Below are positions 1 through 9,080 of a stretch of DNA of 64,000 nt, piece by piece. The stretch's first letter is position 1. Every line of letters starts with the position of its first letter. The stretch is from Bacteroidales bacterium UBA6366. GTDB taxonomy: Bacteria > Bacteroidota > Bacteroidia > Bacteroidales > UBA932. The notes beneath the pieces were generated by a model. It had not been told where the DNA came from. It saw nothing but the letters and a program-made list of their open reading frames with translations, and made no database searches. The position numbers and the translations under genes are program-made. The DNA lies in contig DJRG01000078.1 in NCBI GenBank assembly GCA_002438845.1, positions 15,044 through 79,043 of the forward strand, in the 5' to 3' direction.

Positions 1-2716
1 CCTCTTTGCCGTCGCTGCCAGGACTGTAGCCCCAAGGATTCCTCATGGAGAACAGTGCGCTTGAGCTGTTGCTGTACATGAATGAATATGCGTGAGCCGT
101 GACCGTCATGGAACCGCCCACTGACAGACCACCGATATTGAAACCTCCAATCACAATCATGTTTTCCTTTAAGCACAAGTCGACTATGGACTTCAGATTG
201 TCTGTCGACACTGTGTTAGGTGAATATGCAAAGCTGTTTCCGTTGCCTGTGAACAGCGGAGCGACGTGCTCGCTGCCGATGCCATTGATGTCCGGATTCA
301 CTTTATAGATGTAATTCCATTTCATTATCGCCTTCTCCAGAACTGATGCCCAGGTCGGTTCGTTTTTCTTTCCCGTCGCGGCTCCCATACCGCTGTCATT
401 GCCAAGGAAAGTGGATTGGACGGTGACGGTGACTTCTTTGCCCTGAGGATCAAACATATTCACGGAATAGGTTTTGTCGCCATTGTCCTTGATGATTGAT
501 TTGATGAAGTCAGGATATTGATAAGCCATTTCCGCAAATACGGCTAAGGCAGAGCAGTCTCCGACGCCATGTTGGTTTACATCGGCTGGCACAGGTTCGC
601 CGAACGGGTAGAGATTGACTGTGTATTCTCTCCAAGAGTATGAAGGAGCGGATGGCAATGTGTTTGGTTCGTTGCTGGCTGTGCTCAACCATTTTCTGTC
701 CGCTTCTGTGGTAACGTGTTTGTTGGCATAGTGCTTGCCCATCGGAGTTGATGCCGTTTTTGTGAAAGACGAGCCATTGGACACGACATCGTCAAATGTG
801 GAATACTCTTCGGATCTGCCGATAAGGTGAAACTCTGCGATTGTGATGGTTTCCGCATTCCCGGTGTTGTTGATTCTCAGTTTAATGAATTTAAATTGAG
901 CGCTAGTAGGAAATTCACTGTTCAGAAGAAAGATTCTTCCCCCTTTTATTCTGGTGAGATGATCCCAGGCAACACCGTCATTTGACCCGAACAAATCAAT
1001 TTCGTCCGGTCTGGTGTCGCTGTTTGGCCCGAAATGCAGATAATATTTCTTAAACGACTTGGCCTCGTTACCCTCCCAAATCAAATCGAAAGATGACTTG
1101 CCGCTTATCTTGAACGAAGTGTTAGTGTTTCCGTCCACCATTTTATCCAGGCCATTGGAAGGATCATCCGGGGGATATTGTGATGTGAGCGTACCACCGC
1201 AAGGCATATATTCATTGCCTTCAGGTAATGTCAGGGAACATATTCCTTTCTGGATGATGGTGTACACTATCTTTTGTGAGCCGCTGCGGCTTTGGATGGT
1301 GATTGTTCCGGTTCTTTCCTCACCTGAGTTTTCAGAAACAGCGAATTGAAGAGTATGCTTCGTAAGGGAGCGGCTGTCAAGCCTGCGGATCCATGCCTTG
1401 GCGTTGTCGGAGATGACAACGTCATATTCAATGTTCGTCAAAAATTCGAGGGAGACTGTACCACCTTTGTAGTCAACAGTCCTGGAAGAATTGTCATTTA
1501 TCTCAAGGCCTCCTTTTTCGAAATGGATGCTTTTCATTATGACCTTGCTCCCGTTGCTGACCAGTACCACCACTTTAGGCTGGCTGCCTACTGTCTCACC
1601 AGTGCAGGCTTTTATGCTTCCAGTCTTGTTTGAAGAGTCATCCGCATCGATTTCCGCAGTGAGGTCAGGAGAGCCGATGACCTCGATGTCGATTCTTTTG
1701 GAAGGGCTCGTGACCTTGTACCTGATTATTGATTTTGAATTTGGGGTAAGAACTCCAGAATCCAACCTTGTGAATGAGATGGAGAGTTCTTCTCCAACCG
1801 GAAGGGCGAAACTTGTACCATCAGCAAGCACGAAAGTGACGTAGGAGTCTGACACGATCACATTCTTGAATATGCAAGCTCCTGAACCGGAGTCCGGAGA
1901 AGTCGCCGGGCCAATTTTCTCCCAAGTCTTTCCATTGTCGTAAGAGGCGAACCAAAAGCCATTCTCGACCTTCAGCTCAGGAGTTTTCCCGTCAGCCCCA
2001 TCAGCTCCAGGATGTGTGGCCGCACCTATTTTTACCCATGTCTTGCCATCGTCGTAGGAGACGAACCAGTATTCATCCTCAATCTTTAACTTCGGAGTGA
2101 TACCATCCTTGCCGTCCTTGCCATCAATGCCATCTTTTCCGTCAACACCATCCTTGCCATTTTTGCCGTCCGCACCGTCCGCACCGTCCTTGCCGTCTGA
2201 TGCCGTTGCGCCAAGCTTTTTCCACGTTTTACCGTTATCATAGGAAACAAGCCAATAACCGTTTTCGATTTTTAATTTAGGCGTGGTTCCGTCAGATGCC
2301 GAAGCCTTGATTCTTTCACCGGCACCATCCAGCATCCATTCCCCATCCAGCGTCCAATAGTAAATTCCGTCCGGTCCGGCTTTCACTCCGATGACAGGGA
2401 TGTGAATGGATGGATCTTTAACATTAAATGTTATGGCTTTTGAGCCGCCTTTGTTGAAATGAACATTGTATCCTACGGTGTAGCCTTCGTCATCTTTGAT
2501 TTCCGTGACATCGGTCACATAGTCCCTGCCATTCAACGCCTCGACAATTGTCTGAAGTGATGTGATGTTCCGGTTCACCTCACCCTGCCATTTCTCAAGC
2601 GCTGAGACTCTTTCATCCAATTTCTGGATGTCATTCCTGATGGAACTGTCATCGTATTTTTCGCAAGACGCAACTGCCATCAAGGCGAATAATATGAGAG
2701 CGTAAGTCTTTCTCAT
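1..2716 (-). CDS. Calpain-like cysteine protease lipoprotein with DUF4988 and collagen-like N-terminus (3' end off window)
   Basis: The reading frame is open from the ATG at 2714-2716 to the left edge, so about 905 codons are visible and the C-terminus is missing. The N-terminus is a lipoprotein signal ending in AVASC, followed by a DUF4988-like coiled segment (IRNDIQKLDERVSALEKW). Three copies of a repeat of the form KLKIENGYWLVSYDNGKTW follow, separated by Gly-x-Asp collagen-like linkers (about residues 170-205). A BACON-like domain (about 415-490) and a discoidin-like F5/8 C region (about 520-620) come next. The visible end is a papain-fold domain of the calpain type: GVGDCSALA with Cys721, THAYSF-type His875 and RNPWG with Asn893, all in one frame. 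Family knowledge: bacterial calpain-like (C2) proteases include Tpr of Porphyromonas gingivalis. Inferred role: surface-exposed or outer-membrane-anchored protease. No promoter was recognised upstream. The fold call rests on the three catalytic motifs and is fairly secure; the substrate is unknown. Confidence 0.8.
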   Translation of the reverse strand, partial: MRKTYALILFALMAVASCEKYDDSSIRNDIQKLDERVSALEKWQGEVNRNITSLQTIVEALNGRDYVTDVTEIKDDEGYTVGYNVHFNKGGSKAITFNVKDPSIHIPVIGVKAGPDGIYYWTLDGEWMLDGAGERIKASASDGTTPKLKIENGYWLVSYDNGKTWKKLGATASDGKDGADGADGKNGKDGVDGKDGIDGKDGKDGITPKLKIEDEYWFVSYDDGKTWVKIGAATHPGADGADGKTPELKVENGFWFASYDNGKTWEKIGPATSPDSGSGACIFKNVIVSDSYVTFVLADGTSFALPVGEELSISFTRLDSGVLTPNSKSIIRYKVTSPSKRIDIEVIGSPDLTAEIDADDSSNKTGSIKACTGETVGSQPKVVVLVSNGSKVIMKSIHFEKGGLEINDNSSRTVDYKGGTVSLEFLTNIEYDVVISDNAKAWIRRLDSRSLTKHTLQFAVSENSGEERTGTITIQSRSGSQKIVYTIIQKGICSLTLPEGNEYMPCGGTLTSQYPPDDPSNGLDKMVDGNTNTSFKISGKSSFDLIWEGNEAKSFKKYYLHFGPNSDTRPDEIDLFGSNDGVAWDHLTRIKGGRIFLLNSEFPTSAQFKFIKLRINNTGNAETITIAEFHLIGRSEEYSTFDDVVSNGSSFTKTASTPMGKHYANKHVTTEADRKWLSTASNEPNTLPSAPSYSWREYTVNLYPFGEPVPADVNQHGVGDCSALAVFAEMAYQYPDFIKSIIKDNGDKTYSVNMFDPQGKEVTVTVQSTFLGNDSGMGAATGKKNEPTWASVLEKAIMKWNYIYKVNPDINGIGSEHVAPLFTGNGNSFAYSPNTVSTDNLKSIVDLCLKENMIVIGGFNIGGLSVGGSMTVTAHAYSFMYSNSSSALFSMRNPWGYSPGSDGKE

Positions 2717-3157
2717 TGTGGTGTTTTTTTAATTTTATGAGGTTATTCTGTTATCTTATGACCAGCAAATGGTTTCATTAACTATCTTGAATCACAGTTT
2801 CTTGACCAATTCCAAGGTCAGCATCGCCATCTTCCCTGGCTCTGTCTCACAGATCTTAGTAGTTTTGTCATTTCACATATTCCATTTATTGTATAGTATT
2901 ATAGAGTAATATTCCCTCCGGAATCTATCACTTGTCCACCATAACCCCATTTCCCCGGAGGCATTGCCGTTTTTTTGCCTTTTGTCCGGCAACAACGCCA
3001 ATTCACCGGATGTATTAAAAACAGCCATAATTTATTAAGATCTCCTGCTAACCGGCGGGCAATACGCTCTATCGAAGAACCGCGCAGTTACAGTTAAATC
3101 ATGCTCAATAATAGTTGCTACTATCTCTGTTCCTGTCATCGTCAATGTGTTATGCTA
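2717..3157. other. Intergenic region between CHAT gene and calpain-like gene
   Basis: 441 bp without a supported gene. It should hold the terminator of the minus-strand island and the promoter of the calpain-like gene, but I recognise no TAnnTTTG element. The only structure seen is an inverted repeat CCTCCGG (2915-2921) / CCGGAGG (2955-2961) around a 33-nt loop, near a T-rich tract (about 2970-2980). Confidence 0.4.
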
Positions 3158-5914
3158 TTACTCAAGCGCATCTAAAAGAATGAATGGTGCCCAATGGTCT
3201 CCTTGTGTGTATCCCTGATCTCTCAACTGTTTTTGTGCATTGGCAAGAGCCTTGCGTTTGGAGAATCCTTTTGCGAGTCCTTGGTAGAATGAGACCATTA
3301 ACTTGGCGGTTGACTCATCGTGAACGGGCTTGATAGACATCATCAAAGAATGGACGCCGGCATTTTTGAACCCTCTTTGCAGACCAAAGATGCCATCAGC
3401 CCCTTGACCTCCCAAAGCGGTTTGACATGCGGAGAGTACCACCATATCGCATTGACGAAGATTCATGGTCGCGACATCCGCAGCGGTGATTTTTCCGTCG
3501 TTATCTTGCTTTTGGTCGAAAAGGTTTATCCCGGACAGTGCGATGAAACTGTAGTTCATGGCTTCATCGTCAGTAAGACCTTTGTCTCCTGTATATTTTC
3601 CATGTGAAGCGATGTGGAGTATAGCTGGGCAATTTTCAGAGAGCGATCGGAAATTCTGCTCGGAGGCATTTCGCCCATCATATACCTTTACCTTGAATAT
3701 CTTTCTCATACAATCCGAAATGCCATTAATTTCTGCTTTAGAAAACTCTAAACTTCCGAAATCATCACGATTTTTCGCTTTTGTGTTCGTGTCATAATCG
3801 ACATCTCCGAAAAGACAGAGTGTTTTATTCGAAGATGTCTGGTAGTGACGACAAAGTTCTTTTGTGGAAGACAGGCGGTAGACTTCGTGTGTCTCAAAGA
3901 AAGGTTTGTCACCGTCTTTCAAGTATTCAATGGCAATGTTACTCAACATGTTATTTGATGCAAAGAATATTCGCTTCTTCCCTTCAATATGTTTTAGTAA
4001 CGCACCTCCCCAAAACTTTCTGAAGAATATAGGATTGTCGTAGAGGTCGAATTGCTGCTCCATATTGTAGATAATGTCGCGTTTGCTTACCAACTCCATA
4101 ACAGGCTCTCCCGTTGATGTCAGAACAAGAGCCAGTAAATATGAATCCTTGTCTAATGGAGACAACTGCACCATGGTAAATTCGATAGCGACATCGTTGT
4201 CCTTAAGATTGTGCTGTACATCTTTCCATGTGTATGAAAGATATTCAGTGTAGTCCTTAATTTCGGAACATCCCAGCATAAGCTCTTTTTCCAACAGGAC
4301 GTTTTTTTGCTTGAGGTTGAGTGTTTTGTCAAGATTAACTTCGGATACCGAAGTCTGAAGACGCTCGATTTCATCTTGATTGATCTTGATCTGTCTGTAG
4401 ATTTCAATCAATCGTTCGTTCGGCTGGCTGTTCAGAACCTTCTCAAATTCAATGTTTGAGTTGAGCAAAATGCCTTTTGAGAGAAGTTCCAAATCATAGA
4501 AAGTCGGAGTAAATCGTTGCATCATGTGGCTGACTGAGTCTGGTAGAACAGCAATGTCAAAGCGGAAATTATCAATGTTTCGTTGTTGCTCGTCCCAAAC
4601 CCGTTTCCTGTCTTTTTCTGTCATCATGGCAAAACGTTCACGAAGCATGTTCCGCAAGTTCTCTGAATAGAGTGAAAAATAATCCGCCGCCTTGTCATAG
4701 TCATTTATCCCGAAGTAACATTCAGCTATCGTGTTTAATGAATTTGTATAGGTCATTGAACCAAGATACTTTCTTGTGGTCTCAAGTGATGGCAACTCAT
4801 TGTCCAACAGTCTACGATACACTGCTTTCCTATTGTTCTCCGCCACTTGCTCCATTTGGTCCGCCGCATCATTTTCGTTGGCTTTACGCAGACAAATCAT
4901 TAGCAGTGAATATGTGTTGGAATATTTGTTGTCGATATTCAGGGCCTTGTAAATGTCCAGCGCTGCTTGGTAATGTTTCTTGGCCTCTTCGTACTTTTTC
5001 AACCTTACCTCAACTTTAGCCATGTCCTCTAAAGCGTCGGCATGTTTCTCGCTGTCAGGCATCCACGCTTCATAGCCATCCTTTTCTGTCTGATAAGCGA
5101 CAAGCGCTTCTTCATTTTTTTGCTGGCAAAAAAGCGCATCACCCAGGCTCAAGACACTCATCAGGTATAATTTCTTATCTGTTTCATTTTTCTGTTCTTT
5201 GAAGCACTCCATGGCTAATCTGGAGCATTTCTCAGCATCCTCGTATCTTGACGCCAACATGTAATTTTGCGCCGCCCAGTAAATGTCGGTTCCCATGTGA
5301 AGGGGATTACTTCCTATTTTCTTCCAACGATTGGACGCAGAAAGGTAGTATTGTGCGCAACTAAGAAAGTCACGTAGGTCGAAGAGAATTCTGGCGTAGG
5401 TCTCTTCAACCTCACAGCGTTGCTCTTCTGTCTGGCATAGGTCAAGACTTTCTTTAATGTAAGTTTTTGCTTTCAACTCATCACCTTGTACGGCATAATA
5501 TTGCGCACGCTCCAATTTGCATTTGTAGTCATTACATGTTTTTTTCAAGTCCTGCTTATTATGCTCGTCTATCACTCCAGCCAGCCATTCAATCTTTTGA
5601 GGATCATTTAATTGGGCATAGGCCGAGGACAATGCGTTCAAAATTTGCTCGTAGGCTTTCCCGTGTTTTTTTACCTTTTGTAATGCGATTTCCCAACACG
5701 TTCCAGCAGAAAGATAATCATTGCTCCTATAGAACAACACAGCCAGATCATGCATGGATGTAGAATCAATTGCAGAGAAATCCTGATGAAGAAATTGCTC
5801 TGTCTTTGTTCGGTCAGATGTGGCTTTTTGGTACAACCGGACTGCTGTCTCTGTTTGCGCAAGTGCCATAGTGGATAGCAACAAACCGCAGATTAGTAAA
5901 TAGAAACGTTTCAT
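3158..5914 (-). CDS. Secreted TPR-CHAT protein (caspase-like protease)
   Basis: 918 residues. A signal peptide (MKRFYLLICGLLLSTMALAQ) suggests export to the periplasm. Residues about 25-450 are helical TPR-type repeats; about 450-590 is a helical linker; the C-terminal third is a CHAT domain. The catalytic pair is visible: His771 in HIASHG and Cys830 in LSACQTALGG, followed by the family's typical GxxGLQRGF and W.PF.L endings. CHAT domains are caspase/separase-fold proteases often joined to TPRs; some act in immunity (for example the type III-E CRISPR protease Csx29). Being exported is unusual for a defence CHAT. The start overlaps the stop of the preceding secreted protein by four bases (ATGA), so the two are probably translationally coupled. 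It is the last gene of the minus-strand island. The target is unknown; activity is inferred from intact catalytic residues. Confidence 0.85.
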   Translation of the reverse strand: MKRFYLLICGLLLSTMALAQTETAVRLYQKATSDRTKTEQFLHQDFSAIDSTSMHDLAVLFYRSNDYLSAGTCWEIALQKVKKHGKAYEQILNALSSAYAQLNDPQKIEWLAGVIDEHNKQDLKKTCNDYKCKLERAQYYAVQGDELKAKTYIKESLDLCQTEEQRCEVEETYARILFDLRDFLSCAQYYLSASNRWKKIGSNPLHMGTDIYWAAQNYMLASRYEDAEKCSRLAMECFKEQKNETDKKLYLMSVLSLGDALFCQQKNEEALVAYQTEKDGYEAWMPDSEKHADALEDMAKVEVRLKKYEEAKKHYQAALDIYKALNIDNKYSNTYSLLMICLRKANENDAADQMEQVAENNRKAVYRRLLDNELPSLETTRKYLGSMTYTNSLNTIAECYFGINDYDKAADYFSLYSENLRNMLRERFAMMTEKDRKRVWDEQQRNIDNFRFDIAVLPDSVSHMMQRFTPTFYDLELLSKGILLNSNIEFEKVLNSQPNERLIEIYRQIKINQDEIERLQTSVSEVNLDKTLNLKQKNVLLEKELMLGCSEIKDYTEYLSYTWKDVQHNLKDNDVAIEFTMVQLSPLDKDSYLLALVLTSTGEPVMELVSKRDIIYNMEQQFDLYDNPIFFRKFWGGALLKHIEGKKRIFFASNNMLSNIAIEYLKDGDKPFFETHEVYRLSSTKELCRHYQTSSNKTLCLFGDVDYDTNTKAKNRDDFGSLEFSKAEINGISDCMRKIFKVKVYDGRNASEQNFRSLSENCPAILHIASHGKYTGDKGLTDDEAMNYSFIALSGINLFDQKQDNDGKITAADVATMNLRQCDMVVLSACQTALGGQGADGIFGLQRGFKNAGVHSLMMSIKPVHDESTAKLMVSFYQGLAKGFSKRKALANAQKQLRDQGYTQGDHWAPFILLDALE

Positions 5915-6585
5915 TGTTCGACGGTTTTATTGTCAACGATAATAGCCACACTGCGTGGCTCATCATATTTGTTCTCAACGGTTATGTAAACGATGTCATT
6001 GCAATCCCTGGGTATCGTCAGTTCGTCTAACTTTCTGTACGGCATGCCTTTATATTCGTCTGTTGTTGACTTCTTTTCATACAAGTTTCCGGCTGTGTCT
6101 TTAACCCAAACCTTAATGTTGACCATCCCGTTGACCTCGGCAACAGCGGCCACTCTGACCTGAGGATGATAGTGCTTCATACGATAAGTTACAGTCTGCT
6201 TGGCACCTATACACTTTGTGCACATCAGCACTTTATCGTCCCCACGCATCTTGTCCTTTTCGTGTTCCCTTGCATATTTCTTGGCCATATCATAGACTTT
6301 CCGCTTACCATTTGACACGGCTTCAAAGAACTCCGGGGTGAACACCAGATGTCCTTTAATATCAGCCTCTCCTTCCGTATTGAGAGGCTCGAGAGTCAGA
6401 GGTCTCCAGATTACAGAACTTAATAGACGGGATGCCTCTCTTATTTCACTTTTACTTCCCTCGCCATCAGCCATTGAAGACTGAGCCATCCTACAAGCAT
6501 CGAACACGTTGTTGAAATCCTTACTCTGTCCGAATGCCGTGAAACAGAGGGTGCTGGTTATAATCATGATAAAGAAACGTCTCAT
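5911..6585 (-). CDS. Secreted protein of unknown function, partner of TPR-CHAT
   Basis: 224 residues with a signal peptide (MRRFFIMIITSTLCFTAFGQ). I do not recognise a family. The N-terminal half is helical (about 25-125) with a Cys pair in LMCTKCIGA near residue 120. The C-terminal half looks like beta strands (RVAAVAEVNGMVNIKVWV...). It starts 11 bp after the TIR-FGE gene and overlaps the CHAT gene by 4 bp, so it is almost certainly co-expressed with both. Since the CHAT protein and the C-terminal FGE domain of the TIR protein are also predicted to lie outside the cytoplasm, an adaptor or substrate role in the periplasm is plausible but unproven. Confidence 0.75.
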   Translation of the reverse strand: MRRFFIMIITSTLCFTAFGQSKDFNNVFDACRMAQSSMADGEGSKSEIREASRLLSSVIWRPLTLEPLNTEGEADIKGHLVFTPEFFEAVSNGKRKVYDMAKKYAREHEKDKMRGDDKVLMCTKCIGAKQTVTYRMKHYHPQVRVAAVAEVNGMVNIKVWVKDTAGNLYEKKSTTDEYKGMPYRKLDELTIPRDCNDIVYITVENKYDEPRSVAIIVDNKTVEQ

Positions 6586-6596
6586 GCGTTTAGATA

Positions 6597-8084
6597 CTAT
6601 TTGATTAACGATAACCTCAGTCCGATGGCATCACTTTTGCCCGCCGCCTTGTCTGAGAATGTTACAGTGATTTCGTCAGCGGACGAAAGAAATGAGCCTC
6701 CACGAATTGGTTTCTTACCTATGTCGTCACTATAACACCATTCTGCGACATTGCCTGACAAATCGTACAATTCTCGTTCGTTAGGCTTCTTTGTCCCTAT
6801 TCTCTGTGGTGCATTTGCGTTATAAACGGCGACATCATCAGGATTATTGCTCCCGGCATATAGCGGAGTCTCATTAAGAGGGAAGCTTGCGGCGTACTCC
6901 CACTGCTCTTCTGTTGGCATGGAGAACTTCATGCCTGTCATGACTCTAAGTGCGTTGATATATTCAATGCAATCATCCCATGATATTCCTGTTTTGGGCA
7001 TTTCTTCTCTCCCATCAATCGAATTGTTCATGATTGTGCTCCATTCTCGTTCTGAAACCTCAAACTTTCCGAGATAGAAGTCACTCGTTATGTTCGCAAG
7101 GTGTGGTGTGTTAAGATGTCCTTCGATTCGGACAGAACCCATTGTGAAAGAACCTTTGGGGATAAACATCATGTTATTGATAATACGTCTCAATGCTCTT
7201 ATCTGATTAAGAGAACACTTGTCATCCCATCTGACGAGAATGGAGTCTTTCCTTCCTGTATTCTCAGAATCATTTATAGGAATATAGTTCGTACCTTTCA
7301 GACCATGGAATAGTCTGATACTGTCGGAACACTGGCTCGTAAAGAACCATGTGCCATTTATGAATCTCTCGAAATCAGTTTGGGTTTTTAGCTGATGGAA
7401 CAGAGTCTTCTCAGAACTCCATTTGACAAGGCTTATGGCACTCAGTAAGACCAATAAGACAAACAATGAAATGCTACCGATCTTGAGCAAATGATATTTA
7501 ATGGGTGTTTTTAGTTTTTTGAGTATTCTATCAAGGACATCCTTGAATAGGAAATTCTTACTATCTTGATACTTTACAGCCTGGTATTTCTTGAGCATTT
7601 GGATGTCTTTTGGTAGGGAAAGGTCATCAAAATTATACTCATCAGTGTTGACCGGCACTACCGGGATGACATTTTTCCCTCCGACAATCGCCCTGGCTAT
7701 TTCCAGACGAACAAAGTCAATATGTTTGTCGGCTTCTCGGCTTTCTTTTCCAGACTCCTTACGTTGTATACATTTCTTGGCCAAAAATTTATTTTCAAGG
7801 GTTGGAAAAGAATCAATGTTGCAAGTCGCCAATTGTTCGTACCATTCGAACTCTTCGTCATTAATATGTGCAAGAGTTTCGGTACCAAGTATAATGATGA
7901 AATCTGTGCAGGTGTCCAATCGCCTGAGTATCTCCAAATCAAACCTTCCGTCCAGATTTTCTCTGTCGAAACTCACTTGATTCTTGTAGCCCGCAGCCTC
8001 CAACAGCGACAGCAAGTGCTCTGCCTTGTCCGCCGTGTCACTATGACGGTATGAAATGAATATCGGGTACTGTTTTCTTTTCAT
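6597..8084 (-). CDS. TIR - transmembrane - formylglycine-generating-enzyme-like (FGE/SUMF1) protein
   Basis: 495 residues from the ATG at 8084. A longer frame upstream exists, but this start overlaps the PrsW stop as TAATG, a typical coupled start. Residues about 5-190 form a TIR-type domain: IFISYRHSD at strand A, DFIIILGTETL later, and HIDFVRLEIARAI, where the Glu of NAD-cleaving TIRs would lie. It carries a long insertion before that segment. A single membrane helix follows (about 199-221). The C-terminus (about 303-495) is an FGE-sulfatase domain: IPKGSFTMGS, WDDCIEYINAL, LYDLSGNVAEWC and IRGGSF. The topology would put TIR in the cytoplasm and FGE in the periplasm, like a receptor. In many such fusions FGE-type modules serve as binding domains; I cannot show it is an active formylglycine enzyme. 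NADase activity is likewise inferred. Confidence 0.85.
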   Translation of the reverse strand: MKRKQYPIFISYRHSDTADKAEHLLSLLEAAGYKNQVSFDRENLDGRFDLEILRRLDTCTDFIIILGTETLAHINDEEFEWYEQLATCNIDSFPTLENKFLAKKCIQRKESGKESREADKHIDFVRLEIARAIVGGKNVIPVVPVNTDEYNFDDLSLPKDIQMLKKYQAVKYQDSKNFLFKDVLDRILKKLKTPIKYHLLKIGSISLFVLLVLLSAISLVKWSSEKTLFHQLKTQTDFERFINGTWFFTSQCSDSIRLFHGLKGTNYIPINDSENTGRKDSILVRWDDKCSLNQIRALRRIINNMMFIPKGSFTMGSVRIEGHLNTPHLANITSDFYLGKFEVSEREWSTIMNNSIDGREEMPKTGISWDDCIEYINALRVMTGMKFSMPTEEQWEYAASFPLNETPLYAGSNNPDDVAVYNANAPQRIGTKKPNERELYDLSGNVAEWCYSDDIGKKPIRGGSFLSSADEITVTFSDKAAGKSDAIGLRLSLIK

Positions 8085-8788
8085 TATCTTATTCCATCTT
8101 TTTTCAAAACATCTAGTATTTTTCTCTTGGCCGTCTTTCCCATCCAGCAAAGGAACACAAAGAATATGACCGATAGCATGGCACTGACCGCTGGTGAAAC
8201 ATTGACTATGAGTAGAATAGCATCATAGAAGCCGTGTGCCATGACAGGAACCAGCCAAGCAAATATCTTGTTTCTCAAAGTCGCCTTATCCCCGAATGTC
8301 GCGAGCGAGTAGTAGTACCCCATAAGTATTCCAAAACAGAAGTGCCCCGGAATGGCTGTGCACGCCCGCATGATCCCGACGGATAGGAATGACTCGGAGT
8401 TGCTGAACAGATAAGAGATATTCTCGAATGCCGCGAATCCCAACGATACAAAAACAGCATAGACGATCCCGTCCATATTCTCATCAAAGAACCGATTCCT
8501 CCTCAGCAACAACCAAAGCATAAGCAGTTTAGCTGTCTCCTCCGGAATCGCCGCCCCGAAAAACGCCATCCGTATTCTGTTGGCGTTGTATGGATCCCAT
8601 TGTGAATATAACCCCGCCGCCTCAAGCAACGTTGACATCCCGATCGCCAGCCCGACAGAAATCACGCCGAACCCGAAAGCCTTGACCAGCTGCCCGGCCG
8701 GTTCCGGTGACTCCTTGTCCTTGAGGTAGATTGCTGCCAAAAGTATCGCAACTGGTAGAATGGCGGTTATGAAAATATAAATGTTCAT
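8084..8788 (-). CDS. PrsW-family intramembrane metalloprotease
   Basis: 234 residues, strongly hydrophobic with about seven to eight membrane segments. The family motifs are present: EExxK at 83-87 (PEETAKLL), FxxxEN-type FAAFENI near 121, a His in IPGHFCFG and a final HGFYDAI. PrsW of Bacillus cuts the anti-sigma factor RsiW inside or beside the membrane in response to envelope stress. Here it is embedded between a macro-TIR gene and a TIR-TM-FGE gene and overlaps the latter (TAATG), so the natural guess is that its substrate is that single-pass protein rather than an anti-sigma factor. No anti-sigma gene is nearby. The family call is secure; the substrate is inference. Confidence 0.88.
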   Translation of the reverse strand: MNIYIFITAILPVAILLAAIYLKDKESPEPAGQLVKAFGFGVISVGLAIGMSTLLEAAGLYSQWDPYNANRIRMAFFGAAIPEETAKLLMLWLLLRRNRFFDENMDGIVYAVFVSLGFAAFENISYLFSNSESFLSVGIMRACTAIPGHFCFGILMGYYYSLATFGDKATLRNKIFAWLVPVMAHGFYDAILLIVNVSPAVSAMLSVIFFVFLCWMGKTAKRKILDVLKKDGIR

Positions 8789-8853
8789 CTTCCTTTAGAT
8801 TTCTTCAAAATTATACTCTGAGTTCATATCTTGAGGATAAGCCGCTCTTGGCT

Positions 8854-9060
8854 CTATACTGATAGGATGGATGGTGATGGATGCCTTATATAGACTAACT
8901 TGTGGGAAAGCATGCGACATGGCTTGATTGCGTTCAAGTGTATCATATTCGCTTTCTGCAGCATTCTTATTGCATGATAAACGTCATTCTCCGATGCAGG
9001 GTATAACTGAACCAGATGCTTATGCTTGCGAATCGCCTCCTCTATGATCGTATGCATCAT
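8854..9060 (-). CDS. Small hypothetical protein
   Basis: 68 codons starting MMHTIIEEAIRKHK, 20 bp after the macro-TIR stop and 65 bp before the PrsW start, in the same direction. No family is recognised. The N-terminal half is helical and charged; the C-terminal half is basic. It may be a real small island gene or a decayed remnant; only its position and frame support it. Confidence 0.35.
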   Translation of the reverse strand: MMHTIIEEAIRKHKHLVQLYPASENDVYHAIRMLQKANMIHLNAIKPCRMLSHKLVYIRHPSPSILSV

Positions 9061-9080
9061 AATTAATTCAGAATGACTGA

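Noticed and set aside
1059..1844. Plus-strand frames of 95-117 codons at the left end
   Set aside because: The minus strand is one continuous frame with a lipoprotein signal and calpain motifs through this region.
2100..2210. Short tandem DNA repeats resembling a small array
   Set aside because: They encode Gly-x-Asp collagen-like repeats in frame, so they are coding, not CRISPR.
6597..8084. Active formylglycine-generating enzyme for a sulfatase
   Set aside because: No sulfatase gene is near, and FGE-type domains on TIR or kinase fusions usually serve as binding modules; activity cannot be supported.
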